Part shown: piece by piece, positions 26,862-34,849 of the stretch
Layout: each line of letters begins with the position of its first letter
Position numbering within the stretch: position 1 is the first letter of the stretch
Assembly: GCF_014203095.1 (NCBI RefSeq)
Contig: NZ_JACHIG010000003.1
Span: forward strand, 186,001 to 250,000
DNA from: Prosthecobacter vanneervenii
GTDB lineage: Bacteria > Verrucomicrobiota > Verrucomicrobiia > Verrucomicrobiales > Verrucomicrobiaceae
DNA: 64,000 nucleotides
Direction of reading: 5' to 3'
Made by a program: the position numbers and the translations under genes
Notes under the pieces: generated by a model
The model's input: only the letters and a program-made list of their open reading frames with translations
Told to the model about the DNA's origin: nothing
The model's database searches: none

Positions 26862-27733
26862 GCGATCCTCTCATCAGCATCGTCATGCGCTCCTATAACG
26901 AAGCCTGGGCGCTCCGCGAAACTCTCCCAGCCCTGGCAGCACAGGACTGGCAAAACCGTGAGCTCATCGTCATAGACAGCGGTTCCACAGACGGCTCTCA
27001 GGATTTAATTCGTGAAGCCAGCCCTGCTCATTTCATTCAAATCACACCAGAGGAATACAATCCCAGCCGTGTGATGAACCACGGCATGCGGCTTTCCCGC
27101 TCAGAGCGTGTGATTTTCCTCAATGCCGACGCCACGCCTCAAAACGCCCGTTGGCTAAGACCTTTGGCGGAGACGCTGGCAGACGAACGCGTGGCCGCCT
27201 GTTTTGGCAGGCAGATTCCCCGCCCTGACTGCCAGGCAGTCTTTGCTTGTGATTATGACCGTTGCTTCGGCCCTGAGCGTGAGTCCGCAAATTGGGACCA
27301 TTTCTTCAGCATGGTCAGCAGCGGGCTGCGCAAAGATGTATGGTCACTGCGGGGTTTCCGCGAAGATCTGCAATATGCCGAGGATGACGAATACACACGG
27401 TGGTGCCGCGCCCAGGGATATCAGGTCAGCTATGTGGAGGAATCTGTGGTCATGCACAGCCATAATTACACTCCTCAGCAAAGCTGGAAACGCTCCTACG
27501 GTGATGCCCGTGCCATCGGGAAGGCATGGGGCCAGAAACCAGATTCCTTCAACTGGCCGCGAACGGTTCTGCTAGGCTGGATCAAAGACGTACGGCATGA
27601 CCTCTCATGGTGCCTCAAGCATAAACGTCTTCATGAGGTGATGCACGCCATGCGCATACGCTGGCAGCAGCGCAGCGCCAGGCTTGCAGGGTTTCAGCAA
27701 GGCTGGAAGGAGCAGCAGAAGATGTCCGCATGA
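26858..27733 (+). CDS. GT2 glycosyltransferase
   Basis: 291 residues, GT-A fold of family 2. It shows ISIVMRSYNEAWALRETLPAL at the N-terminus, then VIDSGSTDGSQDLI, the metal-binding FLNADATPQNARWL (a DxD-type element), and the acceptor/catalytic region YAEDDEYTRWCRAQG. This arrangement is common in rhamnosyltransferase-like enzymes. It overlaps both neighbouring transferase genes by 4 bases. The GT2 at 44793 shares the same overall style (IRFKN, VDTGGTDGSAAL), so the two may be distant paralogs. Confidence 0.9.
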   Translation: MSDPLISIVMRSYNEAWALRETLPALAAQDWQNRELIVIDSGSTDGSQDLIREASPAHFIQITPEEYNPSRVMNHGMRLSRSERVIFLNADATPQNARWLRPLAETLADERVAACFGRQIPRPDCQAVFACDYDRCFGPERESANWDHFFSMVSSGLRKDVWSLRGFREDLQYAEDDEYTRWCRAQGYQVSYVEESVVMHSHNYTPQQSWKRSYGDARAIGKAWGQKPDSFNWPRTVLLGWIKDVRHDLSWCLKHKRLHEVMHAMRIRWQQRSARLAGFQQGWKEQQKMSA

Positions 27734-28953
27734 AAATCCTTGTTCTCACCAACCTCTACCCGCCCCACTATGTCGGCGGCTATGAATTGAGATGCGCCGC
27801 CATCAGCGAAGCACTCCGCGCACGGGGACATGATGTCCAGGTGCTGACGTCAAATCATGGGCTGAAAAGCGGAGAGACCACTGCAGAGCCATGGATTGAA
27901 AGAACTCTTCGCATCCATGGTTACTACGGCCATCCCTGGCTGGGATTGCCGGCCTTGAAGAAACTCGAGCTTCACAACAATGAAACTCTTCGAAATGCCA
28001 TGGCATTTCACAAGCCTGATGTAGTGCATGTCTGGTGCATGGGAGGCCTTTCAAAATCGCTCTGCCTCACATTGCAACGCAGCGGTGTTCCCGCCGTCTA
28101 TGATGTCAGCGACCACTGGATCCTGCGCAGCCTCAAAGGTGATGTGTGGCTGGACTGGTGGAACCGCCGCCACGGCTCTCCAGGCTCACGCATGCTGCGC
28201 CTGCTCTGGACTCTTGCAGGCGTGCGGAGACGCTGCGATCCCCTGGCCCCCACCGGCCCTGTTTCCGACATCCGCTTTCAAAGACTTTATTTCACCAGCG
28301 CACGTCTGCGTGAACTGACTGCTCAGCAAGGATATGATGTCATGCATGGCGGCGTCATTCACTGCCCGGTGGACACCAGTCAATTCAAAGGTGAGCCTGT
28401 CACCCGTGCGCCAAAAAACTGGCTGTGGGTGGGACGGCTGGCAGAAGACAAAGGCATTCTCACAGCCTTGCGGGCGCTGCTTTTGATCCGCCCCTCTTTT
28501 GGCGGCGAGTTGCATGTGTACGGCCGGGGAGATGAAGCCTATGTGACCATGCTCAAAAATTTTGCCTCCGGCAATTCGCTGCCAGTAACATGGCACAGTG
28601 CCACACCTCCAGAAATGCCCGATGTCTATCGTGCACATGATGCGCTGCTGTTCACGTCAGAGTGGGAGGAGCCCTTTGCTCTCACCCCGCTTGAAGCCAT
28701 GGCCTGCGGCCTGCCTGTCATCGGCACTATGACAGGTGGCAGCCGCGAACTTTTTCGTCACGGCGAAAATGCCCTGACCTATGAAGCAGGAGCCGCCACC
28801 GAGCTTTCGGAGCGCATTTTACAGCTGCAAAGCGAAGACCACCTTCGCACATATATAGCCAGAAACGGCCACACGGAAGTGCATAAGCGCTTTGCCATGA
28901 ATCCTATCGTGGACCAAGTGGAGAAATACCTTTGTGACTCCATTCCATCATGA
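27730..28953 (+). CDS. GT4 glycosyltransferase
   Basis: 407 residues, GT-B. The N-terminus has VLTNLYPPHYVGGYELRCAAI, typical of GT4 acceptor loops; the donor side has WLWVGRLAEDKGILTAL, VYGRGDEAYV, and EEPFALTPLEAMACGLPVIG with the E-x7-E pair, followed by GGSRELFRHGENALTY. Cytoplasmic, peripheral to the membrane. Overlaps neighbours on both sides by 4 bases, so it is firmly part of the operon. Sugar unknown. Confidence 0.92.
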   Translation: MKILVLTNLYPPHYVGGYELRCAAISEALRARGHDVQVLTSNHGLKSGETTAEPWIERTLRIHGYYGHPWLGLPALKKLELHNNETLRNAMAFHKPDVVHVWCMGGLSKSLCLTLQRSGVPAVYDVSDHWILRSLKGDVWLDWWNRRHGSPGSRMLRLLWTLAGVRRRCDPLAPTGPVSDIRFQRLYFTSARLRELTAQQGYDVMHGGVIHCPVDTSQFKGEPVTRAPKNWLWVGRLAEDKGILTALRALLLIRPSFGGELHVYGRGDEAYVTMLKNFASGNSLPVTWHSATPPEMPDVYRAHDALLFTSEWEEPFALTPLEAMACGLPVIGTMTGGSRELFRHGENALTYEAGAATELSERILQLQSEDHLRTYIARNGHTEVHKRFAMNPIVDQVEKYLCDSIPS

Positions 28954-30014
28954 GCACGCGGTTCACCCTCGATGGAAGCGCCGAGCTTGAAAAGCATCTG
29001 GCGAAAATATGCTCTCTCGTGCGTGCGGGCGTTGAAAACATCATACCGTCTTCCCGGCTCGAAGGCTTGGCGCTCGCGGGTGGTTATGGGCGGGGAGAGG
29101 GCGGTGTCCTGCACGAAGGCGGACATGACAGGCCCTATAACGACCTTGAATTTTTCGTTTTCGTGCGTGGCAGCACTTTCATCAACGACCGCCGCTACAA
29201 AGCATCGCTGCATGCGCTGGGAGAATCCCTGTCTCCGGAAGCAGGCCTTGAAGTGGAGTTCAAGATTCTATCCCTCCAAAAGCTGCGCAGGAGCCCGGTC
29301 AGCATGTTTTACTACGATCTGGTCATGGGTCACCGCTGGCTCGTCGGAGACGAAAGTTTGTTTGCTGGCTGCGAACATCACCAGAACGCTTCAGACATTC
29401 CACTTCACGAGGCCACACGACTTCTTTTCAACCGCTGTTCCGGCCTGTTGTTTGCCAGCGAGCGTCTGTCCCAGGACAGCTTCGACTCAGATGATGCTGA
29501 TTTTGTAGGCCGCAATCTGGCCAAAGCCCAGCTGGCCCTCGGGGATGTCTTTCTGACTATGAATGGTCGTTACCATTGGAGCTGCAGAGAGCGTCATCAT
29601 AGGCTGAAAGAAACGACTGGCGCCAGCCCAGCTCTGCTGGCCCACCACGCAGCAGGCATGGCATTCAAGCTCCATCCGCAGCGGACAACAAAATCCCGTG
29701 CCGAGCTGTCACTCGAACACACGGAGCTATCCCAGATGGCCAGTGAAATATTTCTGCAGCTGGAAAGCAAACGTTTGAACATCAGACTTGCCCAGGCAGC
29801 AGACTACGTCAGCTGCACCGCCAACAAGTGCCCTGAGGTCCCGCTTTGGAAAAATGTGCTCATCCATCTCCGCACTCGTGGCCTCCCCTCAGGTCTCACC
29901 CGCTATCCACGGGAGCATTTGCTCAATGAACTGGTGCGGATGCTTTGGACCGGATGCGTGGCTGAGCCCCAGGCGGTCAGACGCTATGCAACTCTCTGGG
30001 GCTGTTACAATTAG
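28950..30014 (+). CDS. Nucleotidyltransferase-superfamily-like protein of unknown role
   Basis: 354 residues. The only recognisable element is near residue 38: LALAGGYGRGEGGV, then NDLEFFVFVRGS about 15 residues later. This matches the hG[GS]-x(9-13)-Dh[DE]h active-site pattern of the nucleotidyltransferase superfamily, with D-x-E as the metal ligands. The remainder is helical, with a Cys/His region (SCRERHHRLKE) and TKSRAELSLEHTELSQ. No family name can be given. It overlaps the preceding transferase by 4 bases and is followed by a 76-base gap. It may nucleotidylate or phosphorylate a sugar or protein of the pathway; this is inference from the fold pattern only. Confidence 0.55.
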   Translation: MSTRFTLDGSAELEKHLAKICSLVRAGVENIIPSSRLEGLALAGGYGRGEGGVLHEGGHDRPYNDLEFFVFVRGSTFINDRRYKASLHALGESLSPEAGLEVEFKILSLQKLRRSPVSMFYYDLVMGHRWLVGDESLFAGCEHHQNASDIPLHEATRLLFNRCSGLLFASERLSQDSFDSDDADFVGRNLAKAQLALGDVFLTMNGRYHWSCRERHHRLKETTGASPALLAHHAAGMAFKLHPQRTTKSRAELSLEHTELSQMASEIFLQLESKRLNIRLAQAADYVSCTANKCPEVPLWKNVLIHLRTRGLPSGLTRYPREHLLNELVRMLWTGCVAEPQAVRRYATLWGCYN

Positions 30015-30023
30015 CCGAGCGGA

Positions 30024-30045
30024 TACCCTCAGTTGCGGGCGATGA
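30024..30045 (+). repeat. Dispersed GC-rich palindrome, degenerate copy
   Basis: TACCCTCAGTTGCGGGCGATGA just after the stop at 30014. It resembles the TCCC-CAGTTG-GGGG core of the copies at 33930 and 44554 but with weaker pairing. Confidence 0.35.
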
Positions 30046-30090
30046 TTTGAAAGCGGTTTGCGGTTTTTGTACCAGCTGTTCACCACGCAC

Positions 30091-31320
30091 ATGAACATCC
30101 TCGTCGTTTACCCTTACATCCCCTACCCGGTTGACCGCGGCACTTATCAGCGTGTGTTTCACCTGCTGTGTGCACTGGCCAGAGATCACACCATCGATCT
30201 GATCGCGCTGTCTGAAAAGGGTGAGCGGGTGGAACACCGCTGTGTTTTCGAAAAATTTTGCCGCAAGGTGGTCTTCGTGCCCTTTGAGCACCCCCCATGG
30301 CCGAGGCTCTTTCCAAACCGCCTTCTGAACTCACTTCCCACGACCATTCGCCACTGGTGCCTGCCTCAGCTTGCGGACACCATCAGCGATATGCTGGATC
30401 ACAATGAGTACGATCTCGTGCATGTGTGTGACATTGTCATGGCCCAGTACTTTCTCGATGATCACCTTGAGATACCTTTGAGCGTCGATCGCAGCAGAGT
30501 GGATCTTCAGTTTCAGCAGGAACAACATGCCCGCATGCCTAAAGGGCTGAAGTCTTCACTGCTTTACCGCGAACAGGAATGGAAGTTGCGGCGCTTTGAA
30601 CACAAGGTCGCCCAACGCAGCGCCGTGCAAGTCGTCTGCGGTCCAGATGATGAAGAATTCATTCGCTCGGAAGTGAGCATTAAAATGCCCGTGCAGGTAG
30701 TCACCAATGGCGTTGATCTCGACTACTTCAGCCCTGACGGGACAGATGTGCCCCGTGATTCGTCACCCACGCTCATTTACTGCGGCGCCATGGACTACAT
30801 GCCAAATGTGGACGCCTTGCGCTGGTACTTCGAGGAAATTCATCCCCGTGCCAAAAGCCTGGTGCCAGATTTGCAGGTTTTGATTGTTGGAAAATCCCCG
30901 ACTGATGAAGTGCTCTCTTATGGCAGCCTTCAAGATGTCACCGTCACAGGCGGAGTGCCTGATGTGAGGCCTTGGTACCGACGCGCCTGGGCGCAGATAG
31001 TGCCGCTTAGGATTGGCGGCGGTACCAGGCTGAAAATCCCCGAAAGCATGGCCATGGGCACTCCAGTGATCAGCACCACCATTGGTGCACAAGGGCTCCA
31101 GCTGGTGCATGGCATGGATATTCTACTGGCAGACACGGCGGATATGTTTGCGCACTACATCGAGCGCATGCTGCACGACGAAGTTCTGCGTCAGAAAATC
31201 GAAACACGCGGCATGCAGACCTGCAAGGCACGTTTTGGCTGGCCTGGTCTCGGCAGGCAGCTCAGCAGCTACTATTCCAAGCATTTTCAGCCATCGAAGC
31301 AACTGCATGAACACAACTAA
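30091..31320 (+). CDS. GT4 glycosyltransferase of the EpsH/PEP-CTERM-locus-associated type
   Basis: 409 residues from the ATG at 30091 (MNILVVYPYIPYPVDRG), preferred over an in-frame start at 30058. Features are YPYIPYPVDRGTYQRVFHLL, VDLQFQQEQ with a preceding SVDRSR, VVTNGVDLDYFSP, IYCGAMDYMPNVDALRWY, and VPLRIGGGTRLKIPESMAMGTPVIST. This wording is that of the sugar transferases frequently found in exosortase-linked EPS loci, although no exosortase is present here. It overlaps the GT26 gene by 14 bases. Confidence 0.88.
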   Translation: MNILVVYPYIPYPVDRGTYQRVFHLLCALARDHTIDLIALSEKGERVEHRCVFEKFCRKVVFVPFEHPPWPRLFPNRLLNSLPTTIRHWCLPQLADTISDMLDHNEYDLVHVCDIVMAQYFLDDHLEIPLSVDRSRVDLQFQQEQHARMPKGLKSSLLYREQEWKLRRFEHKVAQRSAVQVVCGPDDEEFIRSEVSIKMPVQVVTNGVDLDYFSPDGTDVPRDSSPTLIYCGAMDYMPNVDALRWYFEEIHPRAKSLVPDLQVLIVGKSPTDEVLSYGSLQDVTVTGGVPDVRPWYRRAWAQIVPLRIGGGTRLKIPESMAMGTPVISTTIGAQGLQLVHGMDILLADTADMFAHYIERMLHDEVLRQKIETRGMQTCKARFGWPGLGRQLSSYYSKHFQPSKQLHEHN

Positions 31321-32797
31321 TGCCGCATCCAATCCGCGCAGCGGACCTTCGCTCTCCATTCTCGGGGTCCCATTCGACAATGTGACCACAGGTCAGACTT
31401 TGGAAGTCATTGCAGGCATGATCGCATCGCGAAAGCCGCATTACATCGCTACCGCAAATGTTGACTTCACCGCACTGGCTCTCTGTGATGAGGACCTGCG
31501 GCGCATTCTCCTAGATGCTCATCTCGTTGTCTGCGATGGCATGCCACTCGTCTGGGCCTCCCGATGGCTGGGCAATCCGCTGCCAGAACGCGTGGCGGGC
31601 TCTGATCTCGTCCCGAAACTTCTTGAGATGGCACAAGAGCGAAACTGGAGTGTCTTTTTTCTTGGCGGGCAGAAGGAAGTGGCTGAAATGGCAGTGAGAA
31701 AAGTGCGTGAAAAGCATCCAGATCTGCGGATCGCCGGCATGCTGTCCCCTCCTTTCAAACCGCTGCTGGAAATGGATCATGCGTCAATCTGTGCTCAGAT
31801 TCGCAGCACAAATCCGGATCTGCTCTTTGTCTCCTTCGGCTGCCCAAAGCAGGAAAAATGGATCGCCATGAACTACCTGCAGGCCGGTGCACCTGTCACT
31901 ATTGGAGTGGGAGCCACGATCGACTTCCTCGCCGGCCATATGAAACGCGCACCGCGCTGGATGCAAATGATCGGGCTGGAATGGCTCTATCGCCTGCTTC
32001 AGGAACCACGCCGTCTGTTTAAACGATATGCCACCGACTTCGTTGTGTTTGGCTTGGCAATCGTCAAGCAATGGTGGCTGACACGGAGCGGCAGGCAGAA
32101 AAGCGTCACCACAAGCACGCATGAAATCCCTGCAGCTGTTCCGGTCACAGCACCGCCAGCACCAACATCCAGTATTGCGGAAATTCGCTCCCCATCTCGC
32201 CTGGACGCAGCGGAAGTGCGTTCCATTGAGCAAAGCTGGATGAGCATCCTTGAGGGACCGGAGGAAGGTGTGGTGATTAACTGTGCAGAGACACAATTTA
32301 TCGACAGCACCGGACTCGGGCTGCTGATGCGTGTGCAAAAGCGCTGCCGCCAGTCTGGCAAGCCATTGATGCTGGCCGCTGTTTCCCCTGCGGTGCTCAA
32401 GCTTCTGCAGATGACACGCCTCAGCTCCCTCTTCCATCAGGCAAGCAGTCGGGAAGAAGCTCTGGAGAAGATTATCAGTTCCAGCCTGATGGTCACTCAT
32501 TCTATTCCAAAAGTTGAGCCGCTCCATCTTGACTGGAGTGGTGCTGTGACAACCAGCGGTGCGGATGGACTCTGGCGCGGAGCCTTGGGAGTCATGCAAA
32601 ATGCCGCGGACTCGCGCAACCCTGTCGTCATTGACCTTCAAGGTGTGCAGGTGATGGACAGCGGCGGCCTTGGCCTGATGGCTCGCATCAAGGATCACGC
32701 CAGTAGCCGTCACATCAATCTTCGTTTCACCAATGCCAGCCCCGTGGTGCACGAATCACTGCGCCATGAACATATGGAACACCTCCTCGCCTCATGA
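31307..32797 (+). CDS. GT26 (WecG/TagA/CpsF) glycosyltransferase fused to two STAS domains
   Basis: 496 residues from the ATG at 31307. Residues ~15-255 are a complete GT26 enzyme: LGVPFDNVTTGQTLE, ATANVDF, VCDGMPLVWASRW, RVAGSDLVP, VSFGCPKQEKWI and GVGATIDFLAG. GT26 enzymes add a sugar (ManNAc-type) to lipid-linked intermediates. After a Pro/Ala/Thr linker comes STAS 1 (~288-385, FIDSTGLGLLM, Ser334) and STAS 2 (~405-496, VMDSGGLGLMA, Ser452). Both keep the DS-x-G loop where SpoIIAA-type proteins are phosphorylated. The fusion ties a biosynthetic enzyme to partner switching, with a cognate kinase/phosphatase encoded at 19817. The frame has no stop or composition break between the domains. 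A catalytic role for the fusion partner is not expected; regulation is inferred. Confidence 0.9.
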   Translation: MNTTNAASNPRSGPSLSILGVPFDNVTTGQTLEVIAGMIASRKPHYIATANVDFTALALCDEDLRRILLDAHLVVCDGMPLVWASRWLGNPLPERVAGSDLVPKLLEMAQERNWSVFFLGGQKEVAEMAVRKVREKHPDLRIAGMLSPPFKPLLEMDHASICAQIRSTNPDLLFVSFGCPKQEKWIAMNYLQAGAPVTIGVGATIDFLAGHMKRAPRWMQMIGLEWLYRLLQEPRRLFKRYATDFVVFGLAIVKQWWLTRSGRQKSVTTSTHEIPAAVPVTAPPAPTSSIAEIRSPSRLDAAEVRSIEQSWMSILEGPEEGVVINCAETQFIDSTGLGLLMRVQKRCRQSGKPLMLAAVSPAVLKLLQMTRLSSLFHQASSREEALEKIISSSLMVTHSIPKVEPLHLDWSGAVTTSGADGLWRGALGVMQNAADSRNPVVIDLQGVQVMDSGGLGLMARIKDHASSRHINLRFTNASPVVHESLRHEHMEHLLAS

Positions 32798-33951
32798 AAA
32801 TTGCAATATCCACCAGTGTTATTCAGCGTGGTAAAACTGGCGTGGCCCAGTATGTCCTGGCTCTGACTCGCGCTCTCATGCCCTATACAGATGTGGTCAA
32901 ATTTCACATCCTGGCACTGGCTCAGGACCTGCCGCTTTTTGATTTTGCACGAGGGCGCATGGAGATCATTCCTGTAGATGAGCGGTGGCGCTCCCCAGTG
33001 CGCAACATATGGTGGCACCAGCGCGTGCTACCCCGATGGCTCGATGAGCAGCAGATCGATGTGCTGCATGTGCCGAGCTATCGGCGCATGGTATGTTCTG
33101 CGCACTGCAATCTCATCTCCACCATCCACGATCTGGCCCCCTTTCATGTCAAAAAGAAGTACGATCTGGCCCGAATGCTTTACGGACGCATAGTGGTCAA
33201 GCTTCTTGCCCGGAGACAGAATGGGATCATCGCGGTGAGTTCCAGCACAGCCAGAGATGTCGAGCGCTTCTTCGGCGTCCCAGTGCAAAACCAAAATGTC
33301 ATTCTCAATGGCATCGACCACAGTCGTTTCAACTTAGGCGACCCAGTCGCGGCCCGCACTCTCGTTGAGTCGCGCTGGCAGCTCATGGAGCCATTTTTCC
33401 TCTATGTGTCCCGGATTGAGCACCCGGCCAAAAATCACATACGGCTGATTGAGTCCTTCAACCAGTTCAAAACAAATACAGGCTCCCCCTGGCAGCTGGT
33501 TTTGGCAGGCAGCGACTGGCACGGTGCAGAACACATCCATTCTGCCGCCCGGCAGTCGCCCTTCAGCAAAGACATCCGCTTCCTGGGCTTTGTAGAAGAT
33601 GCCGTGCTTCCAGACTTGTACCGAGCTGCATCGGTCATGGTGTACCCCTCTTTGTTTGAGGGTTTTGGCCTGCCTCCGATCGAAGCCATGGCATGCGGTT
33701 GCCCGGTCATCTGCTCCAATCGGGGATCGCTGGCAGAGGTTGTAGGATCAGCTGCACGTATCATCAATCCGGAAGATCAAGCTCAAATGGCCGACGCGCT
33801 TCAGGATGTCGCCATCCATCATGAAAAGCGGGAGTCTCTGATTCAGGCCGGTCTTCTCAATGCAAGGCGTTTCAACTGGGACGAAAACGCCAAACGCGTC
33901 ATGGAAGTTTATGAAAAGCCCTTCACAGGTTCCCGCAGTTGGGGGGGTTGA
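32794..33951 (+). CDS. GT4 glycosyltransferase
   Basis: 385 residues, GT-B of the mannosyltransferase/WbaZ-like GT4 group. Elements are STSVIQRGKTGVAQYVLAL at the N-terminus, TIHDLAPFH, AVSSSTARDVERFFGVP, FLYVSRIEHPAKNHIRLIE, PSLFEGFGLPPIEAMACG (E-x7-E) and CSNRGSLAEVVGSAARIINPED. Starts inside the stop of the GT26-STAS gene. The last few residues (SRSWGG) and the stop are formed by a copy of the dispersed palindrome, so the natural end has been replaced. Confidence 0.92.
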   Translation: MKIAISTSVIQRGKTGVAQYVLALTRALMPYTDVVKFHILALAQDLPLFDFARGRMEIIPVDERWRSPVRNIWWHQRVLPRWLDEQQIDVLHVPSYRRMVCSAHCNLISTIHDLAPFHVKKKYDLARMLYGRIVVKLLARRQNGIIAVSSSTARDVERFFGVPVQNQNVILNGIDHSRFNLGDPVAARTLVESRWQLMEPFFLYVSRIEHPAKNHIRLIESFNQFKTNTGSPWQLVLAGSDWHGAEHIHSAARQSPFSKDIRFLGFVEDAVLPDLYRAASVMVYPSLFEGFGLPPIEAMACGCPVICSNRGSLAEVVGSAARIINPEDQAQMADALQDVAIHHEKRESLIQAGLLNARRFNWDENAKRVMEVYEKPFTGSRSWGG

Positions 33952-33954
33952 GAC
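33930..33954 (+). repeat. Dispersed GC-rich palindrome, copy 4 (forms a gene end)
   Basis: TTCCCGCAGTTGGGGGGGTTGAGAC. It shares the right flank GGGGGTTGAGAC with the copy at 38624, so homology extends beyond the palindromic core. It supplies the last codons and the stop of the glycosyltransferase gene. Confidence 0.65.
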
Positions 33955-33988
33955 GTCGTATAATGAAGCGGACATTTCTTCATACAAA

Positions 33989-34849
33989 ATGTCGAACTTC
34001 CTTCAGCACTGGCAGCTAGACGTGAAACCTTTTGAGGCCACGTGGGACACGCGTTTCTATTACCGAAGCCCCCAGCATCAGGAGGCATTGGACAGGCTGA
34101 TTTATCTGGCCTCCGAAAAAACCATGAACCTGGGCATGCTCACAGGTGAGATCGGCTGCGGAAAGACGATCACCACTGCCATCCTGGCCCAAAGCCTGGA
34201 CCCATGCGCATACATTGTCGTCAGCTGCACAAATTCGGGATTCAGCTTCGATGAGCTGCTGCAGTATATCCTCTGGCAGCTTGACCCTGAGGCCACGCAT
34301 ATGCCGGAAAGCAAATTCGGCCGCTGCGAGCACCTGAAAAAACTTTGTGAAAGTGCCGCATCACGTGGCAGACACGTGATTGTTCTCCTCGACGAGGCCC
34401 AGGATCTGCCGGAAGACACTCTGCGTCAGCTTGGATGGCTGACAAACTTCAATGGAGAAGGCAGGCCTTTGTTGACCCTGCTTCTCATAGGCCAGCCTCC
34501 GCTGCGTCGGCTAGTGAACAACAATCAGGCGATTCAACAGCGGATCGGCCTCCGGTTTCACCTGCTTCCTCTGGCCCAGGAAGCCACGGCAAACTATGTC
34601 ACTCACCGTTTGAAGGCGGCAGGGCATTCAGATGGCTCTCTCTTCGATGAAGATGCGCTCATCCACCTGCATCATTTCTCGCGGGGCATTCCGCGCGAAA
34701 TCAATCGCACTGCGAAACTCTGCATGGAACATGCCTGGGCGTCAGGGGATGAACGCATCACTGCACAAATTTTGCACGACGTGGCATGTGATTTGTACCG
34801 TCAGGACAACCTGATCAGCAGCGCCGCCGTGCTTGCCAGCGCCACATGA
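33989..34849 (+). CDS. ExeA-type AAA ATPase
   Basis: 286 residues from the ATG at 33989 (MSNFLQHWQL); the frame is open upstream inside the preceding gene, but the family begins here (WxLxxxPFExxxDTRFYY). Walker A GEIGCGKT at residues 53-60, Walker B VIVLLDEAQDL, sensor LTLLLIGQPPLR, and the C-terminal HHFSRGIPREINRTAKLCMEHA. ExeA-like ATPases power secretin assembly in type II secretion; close relatives sit in many EPS loci beside Wzz/Wza genes, as here. Overlaps the Wzz-Wza fusion gene by 4 bases, supporting a shared role in polymer export or length control. Confidence 0.88.
   Translation: MSNFLQHWQLDVKPFEATWDTRFYYRSPQHQEALDRLIYLASEKTMNLGMLTGEIGCGKTITTAILAQSLDPCAYIVVSCTNSGFSFDELLQYILWQLDPEATHMPESKFGRCEHLKKLCESAASRGRHVIVLLDEAQDLPEDTLRQLGWLTNFNGEGRPLLTLLLIGQPPLRRLVNNNQAIQQRIGLRFHLLPLAQEATANYVTHRLKAAGHSDGSLFDEDALIHLHHFSRGIPREINRTAKLCMEHAWASGDERITAQILHDVACDLYRQDNLISSAAVLASAT

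Noticed and set aside
31784-32752. A 322-codon open frame antisense to the GT26-STAS gene
   Set aside because: No domain or start signal; the sense protein explains the region completely.
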